DNA of 64,000 bases, taken from positions 1,550,001 through 1,614,000 of the forward strand of contig NZ_JAUQUB010000001.1 of assembly GCF_030580675.1 (NCBI RefSeq). Direction: 5' to 3'. The notes beneath the pieces were generated by a model, which worked only from the letters and a program-made list of their open reading frames with translations, ran no database searches and had not been told where the DNA came from. The stretch is from Antiquaquibacter soli. Lineage in GTDB: Bacteria > Actinomycetota > Actinomycetes > Actinomycetales > Microbacteriaceae. Below are positions 55,895 to 63,398 of this stretch, in pieces. The position numbers and the translations under genes are program-made. How positions within the stretch are numbered: the stretch's first letter is position 1; the number at the start of each line of letters is the position of its first letter.

Positions 55895-55968
55895 TAGGGC
55901 GGACGGGACTTGAACCCGTGACCGACGGATTATGAGTCCGCTGCTCTAACCAGCTGAGCTACCGCCCC
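55895..55968 (-). tRNA. tRNA with anticodon CAU (Met, or Ile2 if modified)
   Basis: A 74-nt cloverleaf on the minus strand: D-arm AGCTCAGCTGGTTAGAGC, anticodon stem GCGGA/TCCGT with loop CTCATAA (CAT), T-loop TTCAAGT and discriminator A. It lacks the initiator's GGG/CCC anticodon stem, so it is an elongator Met or an Ile2 tRNA; sequence alone does not settle which. Acceptor position 1-72 is a G-U pair. Confidence 0.9.
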
Positions 55969-56037
55969 GTGGCGCGCACATCGTCGGGCGAACCGGAACC
56001 AACCCTACCGCCGCGGAACAAGCGGAAATGCCCGGCG

Positions 56038-57249
56038 TCAGAACGGTGGTGGGTCGTTTGCGTTGGTGGTGGGTGTGGTGTGTCCGGTGGGGCTGGTCCA
56101 GCGGGTGCCGTCGGTGGCCCACCGGGTCTCGTGTTTGAGGCGGTGGTGGCTTCGGCAGAGGGGGCGGAGGTTCGCTGCACTCGTGGTTCCGCCGTGGTGC
56201 CAGGCGGTGGTGTGGTCGAGGTCGCAGGTGCGGGAGGCGCGTCCGCAGCCGGGGAAGTCGCAGGTGGGGTGGGTGGTGCGGATGAGGCGGTCCAGGTCGG
56301 TCGGGGGTCGGTAGGTGCGGCGGTCGTAGTCGAGGATCGTGCCGGTGATCGGGTCGGTGAGGATGCGCCGCCACCTGCTGGAGGTTCCGGCGAGGCGGCG
56401 GGCGGTGTCCGCGTCGATCGGGATGACCCCGTCCAGGGTCGCGGGACGCTCGGCGACGCCGAGGAGGGTCTCGACCGGGATGAGGACGCCGACGGTGACA
56501 CCGACACCGGTCCCTGCCGTGAGGTCGCCTGCGACGAGGTCCCGCAGGAGGTCCGCGCGGATCTGGTCGAGAGTGCGGGCCTCGTCGGGGTGGGCTGCGG
56601 CCTGCCGGGCGAGGTGGTTCAGGTGTGTCAGAGCACGAGTGGCATCGGCCTCGGGCATCCGGGTGATCAGCAACGCCATGCCGTCCGGTTCGGGTTCGAT
56701 CCACACCGCCCGCCTCAGCGCGGCGACCTGATGACGTTCAGCCAGCGGGCGCGGGTGCAGCCGCGCCACCAGCAGTCGCAGCTGGGAGCGCAACCGCGGC
56801 ACCGGCAAGCTGCGACGCTGCAGCACCTCCGCCTCCAGGCGCGACAACACCTCATCGGGCAGATCCGTGATCACATCCGCAACGACCCGGATGTGAGCGG
56901 CCGAGATCTCCCCCTCCCGGAACCACGCCCACACCATCGGCATCCGGGCAATCAGCGTCTCGGCAATGTGGGCCTGATCCCGCACCGCATGCTCCGTCAA
57001 CCCCAACCGCACCGCCAGATCCGCGACCGCAGCCCGCACCGCGAACTCCACCCGCGCCCCATCCACCGGACCCGGCCCCGCATACACCTCCGGGTACGCG
57101 CGAGCCTCCCGCAACACATCCGCACACGCCGACCACTGCTCCGCCGCCGCCCGCGCCGCCTGCATCCCCGCAAACTCCGCCCGAGCCACCCCGAACTCCA
57201 CTCGCGACTCCGGCAACGCCGGATCCAACAGCTGAACCGAAGAACTCAT
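56038..57249 (-). CDS. DUF222/HNH endonuclease (13E12 family)
   Basis: A 403-residue protein with an N-terminal DUF222 helical domain (residues 15-290) and a C-terminal HNH nuclease: two Cys in CDFPGCGRASRTCDLDH, the catalytic DHTTAWHHGG, NLRPLCRSHHRLKH, then a Thr/Pro-rich tail. These proteins occur in many copies in actinobacterial genomes and are thought to be mobile or homing-like, though no repeats or partner genes are visible around this one. It lies just upstream of a tRNA gene. Start ATG at 57249. Confidence 0.88.
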   Translation of the reverse strand: MSSSVQLLDPALPESRVEFGVARAEFAGMQAARAAAEQWSACADVLREARAYPEVYAGPGPVDGARVEFAVRAAVADLAVRLGLTEHAVRDQAHIAETLIARMPMVWAWFREGEISAAHIRVVADVITDLPDEVLSRLEAEVLQRRSLPVPRLRSQLRLLVARLHPRPLAERHQVAALRRAVWIEPEPDGMALLITRMPEADATRALTHLNHLARQAAAHPDEARTLDQIRADLLRDLVAGDLTAGTGVGVTVGVLIPVETLLGVAERPATLDGVIPIDADTARRLAGTSSRWRRILTDPITGTILDYDRRTYRPPTDLDRLIRTTHPTCDFPGCGRASRTCDLDHTTAWHHGGTTSAANLRPLCRSHHRLKHETRWATDGTRWTSPTGHTTPTTNANDPPPF

Positions 57250-57296
57250 GACTCAAGGCAAACATGCACCACTGACATTCGCCTTAAGTCGCGATG

Positions 57297-58445
57297 CTAC
57301 CGGGAGACGAGCGCTCCTACCCGTCGCGAGAGCCGGTGCGCGGGCATCTCCACTGCTACCGAGAAGCCCCACGCCACGAGCAGCGATGCCGGGATCGCGA
57401 GGAGCACCGTGAGCCACCACTGGGTCGCCCCTACCGCGAACGCGATCGCCAAGAGCACCGGCACGTGCACGAGGTAGAGACTGAAGGACACCTTGCCCAG
57501 CCACGCGATCGGGCGAAGCGTCAACGCCCATCGCGCTCCGGGGGCGAACGCGCAGCAGAACAGCAGCAGCGCTCCCCCGAGCAGTTTCTCCGGGGTGATC
57601 GAGATGGCGAACTCGGTGTCGACCCAGCCGCGGCCGCGGATGATCCAGCCGATCACGAGCAGCAGCAGGCTGAGGAGCACGAGACCCAGCCATGCCCACG
57701 GCGCCCCTCGAAGCGCGGAGATACGGCCGGCCAGCGCGCGCAAGTCCTCGATGCCGCGGGCCATGGCGACCCCGACGAGGAACATGGGGAGGTACAGCAG
57801 CGCACCCCAGTCCCACAGGAAGCCCAGCCACGAGAGACCGAACGACACGAGGGCGACGGCCCACCACGCCCGCCGCACCAACAGCACGAGGGCGAGGGCG
57901 AGCGGCAGCAGGAGCGAGAACCAGACTTCCCACACGAGCGACCACAGCGGCCCGTTGATGGGGAACAGCGGCGGGTGGAAGAGCACGGTGGCCTCACCGA
58001 AGACGGACGGCGCACCGAGTGACGGGTCGGCGAGCATCCCCACCCACGGCGAGGACGCGCGCGACGGGTCCCGCGGGACCAGCAGGATCAGCAGCACAGC
58101 GAACGCGACGGAGGCGATGATCGGCAGATACAGGCGCACGATGCGGCGCGGGTAGTAGGCCAGCCAGTCGTAGGCGGGCTTGCGCAAAGGCTCGAGAGCG
58201 AGCACGAAGCCGCTCAGCAGGAAGAAGACGACAACCGCTTCGGGGCCGGCTGTGAGGATCTTCAGCGGAGTGAAGGATGCCCACCAGATGAGGCTCCAGG
58301 TCGGGGCGATGTCGTGCCCCTGGTAGGTCATCGTGATGCCCGGCGTCACGAGGGCGACGTGGTGGAGCAGGACGACGAACGCCGCCACGCCCCGCAGTCC
58401 GTCGAGCGAGGCGAAGCGGGTGTCGGATGCCGCGGGCGCCGTCAT
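57297..58445 (-). CDS. Acyltransferase 3 family membrane protein
   Basis: A 382-residue OafA-like integral membrane acyltransferase with about ten helices. Diagnostic segments: FASLDGLRGVAAFVVLLHH (with the catalytic His region), EAVVVFFLLSGFVLA, YYPRRIVRLYLP, PLWSLVWEVWFSLLLPL and SLYLVHVPVL. It probably O-acylates an envelope sugar or lipid. It is coupled to the upstream glycosyltransferase gene (TAATG), suggesting they act on the same glycolipid or glycan. Confidence 0.9.
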   Translation of the reverse strand: MTAPAASDTRFASLDGLRGVAAFVVLLHHVALVTPGITMTYQGHDIAPTWSLIWWASFTPLKILTAGPEAVVVFFLLSGFVLALEPLRKPAYDWLAYYPRRIVRLYLPIIASVAFAVLLILLVPRDPSRASSPWVGMLADPSLGAPSVFGEATVLFHPPLFPINGPLWSLVWEVWFSLLLPLALALVLLVRRAWWAVALVSFGLSWLGFLWDWGALLYLPMFLVGVAMARGIEDLRALAGRISALRGAPWAWLGLVLLSLLLLVIGWIIRGRGWVDTEFAISITPEKLLGGALLLFCCAFAPGARWALTLRPIAWLGKVSFSLYLVHVPVLLAIAFAVGATQWWLTVLLAIPASLLVAWGFSVAVEMPAHRLSRRVGALVSR

Positions 58446-59650
58446 TACGGTCGAGCCGCGGGCTCCTCGCCGCGGTACAGGCTCTCGAAGGTGTCGAGGG
58501 TGCGCTGGATGTCGTGCGCCTCGACGATGGAGAGGCTCTCGCGCTGGAACGCCTCGTACTGGGCCGGCTCCATCGTGAGCACCCGGGTGAGCTTCTCGGC
58601 GAGGTCGTCGACGTCGCCCTTCGCGAAGAGGTATCCGTTCTCGCCGTCGTGCACGAGGTGGGGCAGGGCCATCGCATTGGCGGCGACCACCGGCAGCCCC
58701 GACGCCATCGCCTCCATCGTCGAGATCGACTGCAGCTCGGCGATCGACGGCATCGCGAAGACCTTCGCCGCGGTGAGGGTCGAACGGAGGTAGTCCTCGC
58801 TCACCTTGCCCGCGAACGAGACCCGATCGTCGAGTCCCAGCTGGTGCGTCAGGCTCTTGAGGCGGTGCTCCTGGTCGCCCGATCCGAGGATCTCGAGCCG
58901 GGCATCCAGCGCCGGGTCCAGCTTGCCGACGGCGCGGATGAGCTTGTCGATCTGCTTCTCCTCGACCACACGGCCGAGGAAGACGATGCGGTTGGCGCTC
59001 CGCGGCTCGAAGCTCGGGGTGTAGTTGTGGGCGTCGATGCCGCACGAGATCGCGAGGACGCCGCGCACGGAGGTGTTGGCCTCGAGGTACTCCGCCGCCT
59101 TCTTCGTGGGGGTCGTGACGCGCTCGGCGCGGCGGAACGAGCGGTCGGCGGCCGCCCACGCGCGGCGGATGGCCCAGCGCACGAGGAACGGCGGGATGAT
59201 GATCGCGTGGTCGAGGATGTTCTCGGGCATGAAGTGGTTCGTGCCGATGAGCCGGATGCCCCGCTTCTCGCCCTCGATCGTGAGGCCGCGCCCCACGACG
59301 ATGTGCGACTGGAAGTGGATCACGTCGGGCTCGATGCGGTCGAGCAGCTTCGCGGACTCCGCCTTGATGCGCCACGGCAGCAGGAAGCGGAACGTGGGAT
59401 GCGGGTACCAGCGCCACGACCGGACGCGGTGCAGTGTCATCCGCTCGCCCTCGTGCACCTCCTCGCGCGTGCCGATGAAGCCGTCGTAGGACGGGGCCAT
59501 GATGTGGACGTCGTGACCGCGCTGCACGAGACCGGCGGCGAGGCGGGCGATGAAGCTCGCAGCACCGTTGATCTCGGGCGCGAAGGTGTCTGCACCGATG
59601 AGGACGCGGAGCGGCTGGTCAGCCGACGATCGACGCGATGAGGTAGCCAC
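58445..59650 (-). CDS. GT4 family glycosyltransferase
   Basis: A 401-residue GT-B fold enzyme resembling actinobacterial mannosyltransferases for phosphatidylinositol or diacylglycerol glycolipids. Seen: LIGADTFAPEINGAASFIARLA, VIHFQSHIVVGRG, FLGRVVEEKQIDKLIRA and the E-x7-E donor-binding site in SISTMEAMASGLPVVA. GTG at 59650, with AAGGAAC about 9 nt upstream, is chosen; an ATG 25 codons earlier would add a basic leader. Acts at the cytoplasmic face of the membrane with the coupled acyltransferase. Confidence 0.87.
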   Translation of the reverse strand: MATSSRRSSADQPLRVLIGADTFAPEINGAASFIARLAAGLVQRGHDVHIMAPSYDGFIGTREEVHEGERMTLHRVRSWRWYPHPTFRFLLPWRIKAESAKLLDRIEPDVIHFQSHIVVGRGLTIEGEKRGIRLIGTNHFMPENILDHAIIIPPFLVRWAIRRAWAAADRSFRRAERVTTPTKKAAEYLEANTSVRGVLAISCGIDAHNYTPSFEPRSANRIVFLGRVVEEKQIDKLIRAVGKLDPALDARLEILGSGDQEHRLKSLTHQLGLDDRVSFAGKVSEDYLRSTLTAAKVFAMPSIAELQSISTMEAMASGLPVVAANAMALPHLVHDGENGYLFAKGDVDDLAEKLTRVLTMEPAQYEAFQRESLSIVEAHDIQRTLDTFESLYRGEEPAARP

Positions 59651-59731
59651 GGGTGAGGGGTTCCTTTTCCTGGGAGCCGACGGGCGCACGGGTGATCGCG
59701 CAGCGTCGGAGGCACTGCGTATCACCGTACC

Positions 59732-60721
59732 TCACGAGGTGCGCGTCGCCTCGTCAGCCGCGTCGGCCAGTGGAGTATTCGCGAGAGCCTGCGGGTGGTG
59801 CCGGGCGAGGGACAGGACGCCGAATACGGCGACCCCGGCGGCGATCACGAACGCGACGATCGCCCACCAGTCCGCGCCGGCGGCCTCACCGAGCACGATG
59901 ATGCCGATCGAGACCGCCACGAGCGGGTCGATGACGGTCAGTCCGGCGACCACGAGGTCGGGCGGGTTCGAGGAGTGCGCTGTCTGGACGAAGTAGGTGC
60001 CGAGCAGTGCCGCCGCGACGAGGCCGACGAGGCACAGCAGGGTGAGGACGTCGGCCGGACCGATCGCGAAGTCCGTGGCGATGATCGTGCGCACCCGGTC
60101 GATGACGACCTTCGCGAGGGTGACGACGAAGCCGAAGAGCGTGCCCGCCGCGACGACGTAGAAGATCGGCCGCGGGGAGCGACCACGCATGACGAGGAAG
60201 AGCGTGATGAAGACCGCCAGGACGACGGCGAGGATGATCAGCACCGTCACGAGCTGGGTCGCCGTGATGGGATGAGTCTTGGCGACGAACGCCGCGATGG
60301 TGACGAAGGTGCCGATGCCGAGCACGCAGATGACGATCGCGCGAATCGAGTAGCGATCGAGCGGCACCTTGGTCACCCGCGCGTTAACGATCGCCGTGAC
60401 GACGAGGGCGACGGCCCCGAGCGGCTGGACCACGATGAGCGGTGCGAACGCGAGACTCGTGAGCTGCAGCACGATCGCGAGTCCCTGGAGCACGGTGCCG
60501 ATGAGCCACGACGGTCGCGCAATGAGGGAGCGCAGCTGCCCGAAGCTGAGCCCGGTCTTCGACGAGGCCTCGGTCTCCGCATCCACGAGGGCAACGCCGC
60601 GGTGCTGGAACTGCGTGCCGATCGCGAGGATCACGGCGGCGACGAGGGCGAGGGGGATGCCGATCGCGGCCGACGAGTCCAGCGTGAGCTGGTCGGCGAG
60701 GTCCTGAAGGTCCGGTGGCAC
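59732..60721 (-). CDS. DMT superfamily transporter
   Basis: A 329-residue protein with nine or ten transmembrane helices. LALVAAVILAIGTQFQHRGV, VLQGLAIVLQLTSLAFAPLIVVQPLG and LTVIDPLVAVSIGIIVLGE resemble the DMT proteins seen in Actinobacteria near glycosyltransferases (EamA/NIPA-like). Substrate unknown. The GTG start has TAGATT (60728-60733 on the complement) 6 nt upstream. It diverges from def across 40 bp. Confidence 0.82.
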   Translation of the reverse strand: MPPDLQDLADQLTLDSSAAIGIPLALVAAVILAIGTQFQHRGVALVDAETEASSKTGLSFGQLRSLIARPSWLIGTVLQGLAIVLQLTSLAFAPLIVVQPLGAVALVVTAIVNARVTKVPLDRYSIRAIVICVLGIGTFVTIAAFVAKTHPITATQLVTVLIILAVVLAVFITLFLVMRGRSPRPIFYVVAAGTLFGFVVTLAKVVIDRVRTIIATDFAIGPADVLTLLCLVGLVAAALLGTYFVQTAHSSNPPDLVVAGLTVIDPLVAVSIGIIVLGEAAGADWWAIVAFVIAAGVAVFGVLSLARHHPQALANTPLADAADEATRTS

Positions 60722-60761
60722 CTGACGAATCTACCGGTTTCGACCCGGATATTCTGGGTGA

Positions 60762-61328
60762 ATGGCCGTGCTCCCCATTCGAATCACGGGTGATCCCGTG
60801 CTCCACTCCCCCGCTCTGCCGGTCGGGGAGATCACCGACGAGGTCCGCACTCTCGTCGCCGACATGGTGGACACGATGATCGCTGCCCCGGGCGTGGGTC
60901 TCGCCGCCCCACAGGTGGGCGTCGGGCTGCGCATCTTCGTCTACCGGTGGACCGACGACGACGGCGTGCTGCACGAGGGCACCGCGATCGACCCGGAGCT
61001 GTGGCTCGCTCCGACCGAGCCGGGCGAGCTGGACGAGGACGAGGAGTCGGAGGGGTGCCTCTCCATCCCGGGCGAGCGCTTCCCCTTGCGCCGCTCTCCC
61101 GCGGCCATTCTGCGAGCAACGGACCTCGACGGCTCCCGCTTCGAGGTGCGGGCGGACGGATGGCTCGCCCGAATCTTCCAGCACGAGTACGACCACCTCG
61201 ACGGGGTGCTCTACGCCGACCGCCTCGGCCACCCGTACGGGAAGGCCGTGGCGAAGGCCATCAAGAAGAACTCGTGGGGCGGGCCCGGCAAGAGCTGGCT
61301 CCCGGGAGTGGACGACCTGGACGCCTAG
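60762..61328 (+). CDS. def: Peptide deformylase
   Basis: Metalloenzyme removing the N-formyl group from nascent proteins. The 188-residue sequence has all three motifs: GVGLAAPQVG, EGCLSIPG (metal-binding Cys) and QHEYDHLDG (metal-binding His pair and catalytic Glu). TATTCT (60750-60755) is 6 nt before the ATG with no ribosome site. Its stop lies 2 nt from that of azlD, both within the palindrome CCTAGCGCTAGG (61324-61335). Confidence 0.96.
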   Translation: MAVLPIRITGDPVLHSPALPVGEITDEVRTLVADMVDTMIAAPGVGLAAPQVGVGLRIFVYRWTDDDGVLHEGTAIDPELWLAPTEPGELDEDEESEGCLSIPGERFPLRRSPAAILRATDLDGSRFEVRADGWLARIFQHEYDHLDGVLYADRLGHPYGKAVAKAIKKNSWGGPGKSWLPGVDDLDA

Positions 61329-61330
61329 CG

Positions 61331-61645
61331 CTAGGGCATCGCGCCAGAGAGCCGCAGCACCGCCGCAACGGCCGCTGCGGCAGCCACCACGACGATGAAC
61401 GGCACCCGCAGGGCGAAGAGCCCGGCCGCCACGATGATGGCGGGCACCCGGGCATCCAGCTCGATCTGCTGACCCTGACCGAGCGTCTGGACGACGATGA
61501 GCGCCGCAAGCAGGGCGACCGTGAGCAGGTTCGCCACTCGAGACGGGGTGGGACGCTCGATGAGCGAGGGCGGCACGAGGTAGCCGGCGATTTTGAGGGC
61601 GAAGACGGCGATCGAGGCGAGCAGGATGATCTGCCAGACGGTCAT
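61331..61645 (-). CDS. azlD: AzlD-type branched-chain amino acid exporter subunit
   Basis: A 104-residue protein with four hydrophobic segments (ILLASIAVFALKIAGYLVP; NLLTVALLAALIVVQTL; VPAIIVAAGLFAL; PFIVVVAAAAAVAAVL), matching AzlD. With AzlC it exports branched-chain amino acids. The start overlaps the azlC stop by 4 nt (ATGA). Confidence 0.9.
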   Translation of the reverse strand: MTVWQIILLASIAVFALKIAGYLVPPSLIERPTPSRVANLLTVALLAALIVVQTLGQGQQIELDARVPAIIVAAGLFALRVPFIVVVAAAAAVAAVLRLSGAMP

Positions 61646-62325
61646 CGCGCGCCCCACCAGTTCGTGACGCCGACGACGACCGCCACCACGGCCGCGCACA
61701 GCACGGGGATGCCGGGCGGCAGCCACGGCGTGAGCACCGCCGCCACGACGGCCGCGCCGATCGCCACGACGACCGGCTGCAACTGCCTCAGCCGCGGCCA
61801 GAGCAATCCGAGGAACGCGGCCGCTGCCGCCGCGTCGAGGCCGTACTGGCGAACATCCCCGAGGAGATCGCCGATGAGCGCCCCGATGAGAGTGGTGAGG
61901 TTCCAGCCGACGTAGATGATCGCGCCGGTCCACCAGAAGCCCGTACGCTGCGCGGCGAGCGACGACTGCGCTGTGGAGACCGCCGTCGTCTCGTCGATCG
62001 TCCACTGCGCCGCGAGGAGCTTGCGCGGCCACCGTCCGCCGATGAACGGCGCCACGCGGAGCGCGTAGAGCGCGTTGCGCGTGCCGAGCAGCGTCGCGCT
62101 CGCGATGGCCGGGATGCCCGCTCCCGCGCCGCCCGCCGCGAGCACTCCCACGAGCGCGAACTGCGACCCACCCGAGAACATCAGGAGGCTGAGCGCGCAC
62201 GTCTGCCAGACGTCGAGCCCGGACGCGACCGACAGAGCGCCGAATGAGACGCCGTAGGCGGCAACGGCAAGGCCCACAGCGACCGCTGACCGGCGCGCTG
62301 CGCGGGTCTCGTCGCTGTGGGCCAT
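61642..62325 (-). CDS. azlC: AzlC-type branched-chain amino acid exporter subunit
   Basis: A 227-residue AzlC/BrnF-like permease subunit: VAAYGVSFGALSVASGLDVWQT, SLLMFSGGSQFALVGVLAAGG, NALYALRVAP and QWTIDETTAVS are family segments. A GGGAGG ribosome site precedes the ATG. It is coupled to azlD as the standard two-gene exporter. Confidence 0.93.
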   Translation of the reverse strand: MAHSDETRAARRSAVAVGLAVAAYGVSFGALSVASGLDVWQTCALSLLMFSGGSQFALVGVLAAGGAGAGIPAIASATLLGTRNALYALRVAPFIGGRWPRKLLAAQWTIDETTAVSTAQSSLAAQRTGFWWTGAIIYVGWNLTTLIGALIGDLLGDVRQYGLDAAAAAAFLGLLWPRLRQLQPVVVAIGAAVVAAVLTPWLPPGIPVLCAAVVAVVVGVTNWWGAR

Positions 62326-62337
62326 GGGCCTCCCAGG

Positions 62338-62643
62338 TTACCGGGTGGGCGGCACCGGTCCGCTCGCGCGGAGCACCTCGAGCCGGGCCCGGTACTCCTT
62401 CTCGTCGATGTCGCCCTGAGCGAAGCGCTCGGCGAGGGTCGACTCGGCGCTGCGGGCCGCCCAGGCTCCGTGGTGCCAGCCGGGACCGTAGCCCGCGCGG
62501 GCCCAGCGACGACGGCCGAGCCCGACGATGAGGGCGATGACGCCGATCCAGAAGAGCGGGATGAGGAGGAAGAAGATCCAGCCGAAGCCGAACCCGGGGC
62601 CGACGTGCGCGACGGCGGTGGCGAGTGCGAGCGTGGTGATCAC
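62338..62643 (-). CDS. SHOCT-domain small membrane protein
   Basis: A 101-residue protein: one hydrophobic segment (FGWIFFLLIPLFWIGVIALIVGLG), a basic/aromatic linker and a C-terminal SHOCT motif (LAERFAQGDIDEKEYRARLEVL). SHOCT tails are short oligomerisation elements. GTG start. The upstream inverted repeat at 62650-62686 and the neighbouring two-component genes suggest regulated, possibly envelope-stress-linked expression. Confidence 0.82.
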   Translation of the reverse strand: MITTLALATAVAHVGPGFGFGWIFFLLIPLFWIGVIALIVGLGRRRWARAGYGPGWHHGAWAARSAESTLAERFAQGDIDEKEYRARLEVLRASGPVPPTR

Positions 62644-62649
62644 GGGGTT

Positions 62650-62686
62650 GTCCTATCGTTCGGGGTTCCGGTGGAACCGATAGGAC
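62650..62686. promoter_or_regulatory. Inverted repeat upstream of the SHOCT gene
   Basis: GTCCTATCG (62650-62658) and CGATAGGAC (62678-62686) are perfect 9-bp arms. An inner GGTTCC/GGAACC pair (62664-62669, 62673-62678) overlaps the right arm by one base. On the minus strand the left arm contains a weak -10-like TAGGAC 6 nt before the GTG. It may be the operator for the adjacent response regulator. Confidence 0.45.
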
Positions 62687-62714
62687 CAGCCTCGCGAGTA
62701 CGCGATCCGTACGC

Positions 62715-62731
62715 GTCGCCCCGGCGGCGAC
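62715..62731 (-). terminator. Short hairpin after the response-regulator gene
   Basis: GTCGCC (62715-62720) and GGCGAC (62726-62731) form a 6-bp stem with a 5-nt loop 7 nt beyond the response-regulator stop. Weak on its own and without a U-tract. Confidence 0.35.
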
Positions 62732-62738
62732 ACCTCGG

Positions 62739-63398
62739 CTACTCCCCCGGGCGTACCAGCCCGGTCTCGTAGGCGATGACGACGAGCTGCACGCGGTCGC
62801 GCGCGCCGAGCTTCGTCATGATGCGCGACACGTGCGTCTTCGCGGTGAGGGGGCTGAGGAAGAGCTCCCGGCCGATCTCTTCATTGGTGAGACCCTGGCC
62901 GACGAGGGCGAGCACCTCGCGCTCGCGCTCCGTGATGAGCTGCAGCTGCGCGGCATCCGGCGCGTCCCGCAGCTGGCCGGAGACGCGCTCGAGGAGCCGG
63001 CGCGTTACTCCGGGGCTGAGGAGGGCGTCGCCCGCGGCGACGACGTGCACGGCGCGGATGAACTCGGCGGGCTCGGTGTCCTTCACGAGGAATCCGCTCG
63101 CCCCGGCGCGGATCGCGCGAGCGACGTACTCGTCGAGCTCGAACGTGGTCACGATGACGATGTGGGTCGATCCGAGGTCGGGGTTGGCGACGAGCTGCTC
63201 GGTCGCCCAGAGACCGTCGCCGTCGGGCATGCGGATGTCCATGAGCACGACATCCGGCTTCGTCGCGGTCACGAGCGCCACCGCCTCGCTCCCCGTTCCG
63301 GCCTCGCCGACGATCTCCAGATCGGGCTCGGCCTCGAGGAGGCTGCGGAAGCCGGCGCGGATCAGCTGCTGGTCGTCGGCGATCGCGACACGGATCAT
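62739..63398 (-). CDS. NarL/LuxR-family response regulator
   Basis: A 219-residue regulator. The receiver has the acidic pair in IADDQQLIRAGF, the phosphorylated Asp in VVLMDIRMPDGDG and the Lys in FLVKDTEP. The C-terminal LuxR helix-turn-helix is ITEREREVLALVGQGLTN / EIGRELFLSPLTAKTHV. Its start overlaps the kinase stop by 4 nt, giving a coupled pair. Targets may include the SHOCT gene downstream. Confidence 0.93.
   Translation of the reverse strand: MIRVAIADDQQLIRAGFRSLLEAEPDLEIVGEAGTGSEAVALVTATKPDVVLMDIRMPDGDGLWATEQLVANPDLGSTHIVIVTTFELDEYVARAIRAGASGFLVKDTEPAEFIRAVHVVAAGDALLSPGVTRRLLERVSGQLRDAPDAAQLQLITEREREVLALVGQGLTNEEIGRELFLSPLTAKTHVSRIMTKLGARDRVQLVVIAYETGLVRPGE

Noticed and set aside
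55895-57249. Genomic island integrated at the CAU tRNA, marked by the HNH gene
   Set aside because: The HNH gene lies at the 5' side of the tRNA. There is no integrase and no duplicated tRNA 3' end, and the flanking genes look like ordinary chromosome.
57250-57296. Inverted repeat flanking the HNH gene start as an element boundary
   Set aside because: The arms AAGGCAAACATG and CATTCGCCTT pair only partially, and there is no matching sequence at the other end of the gene.
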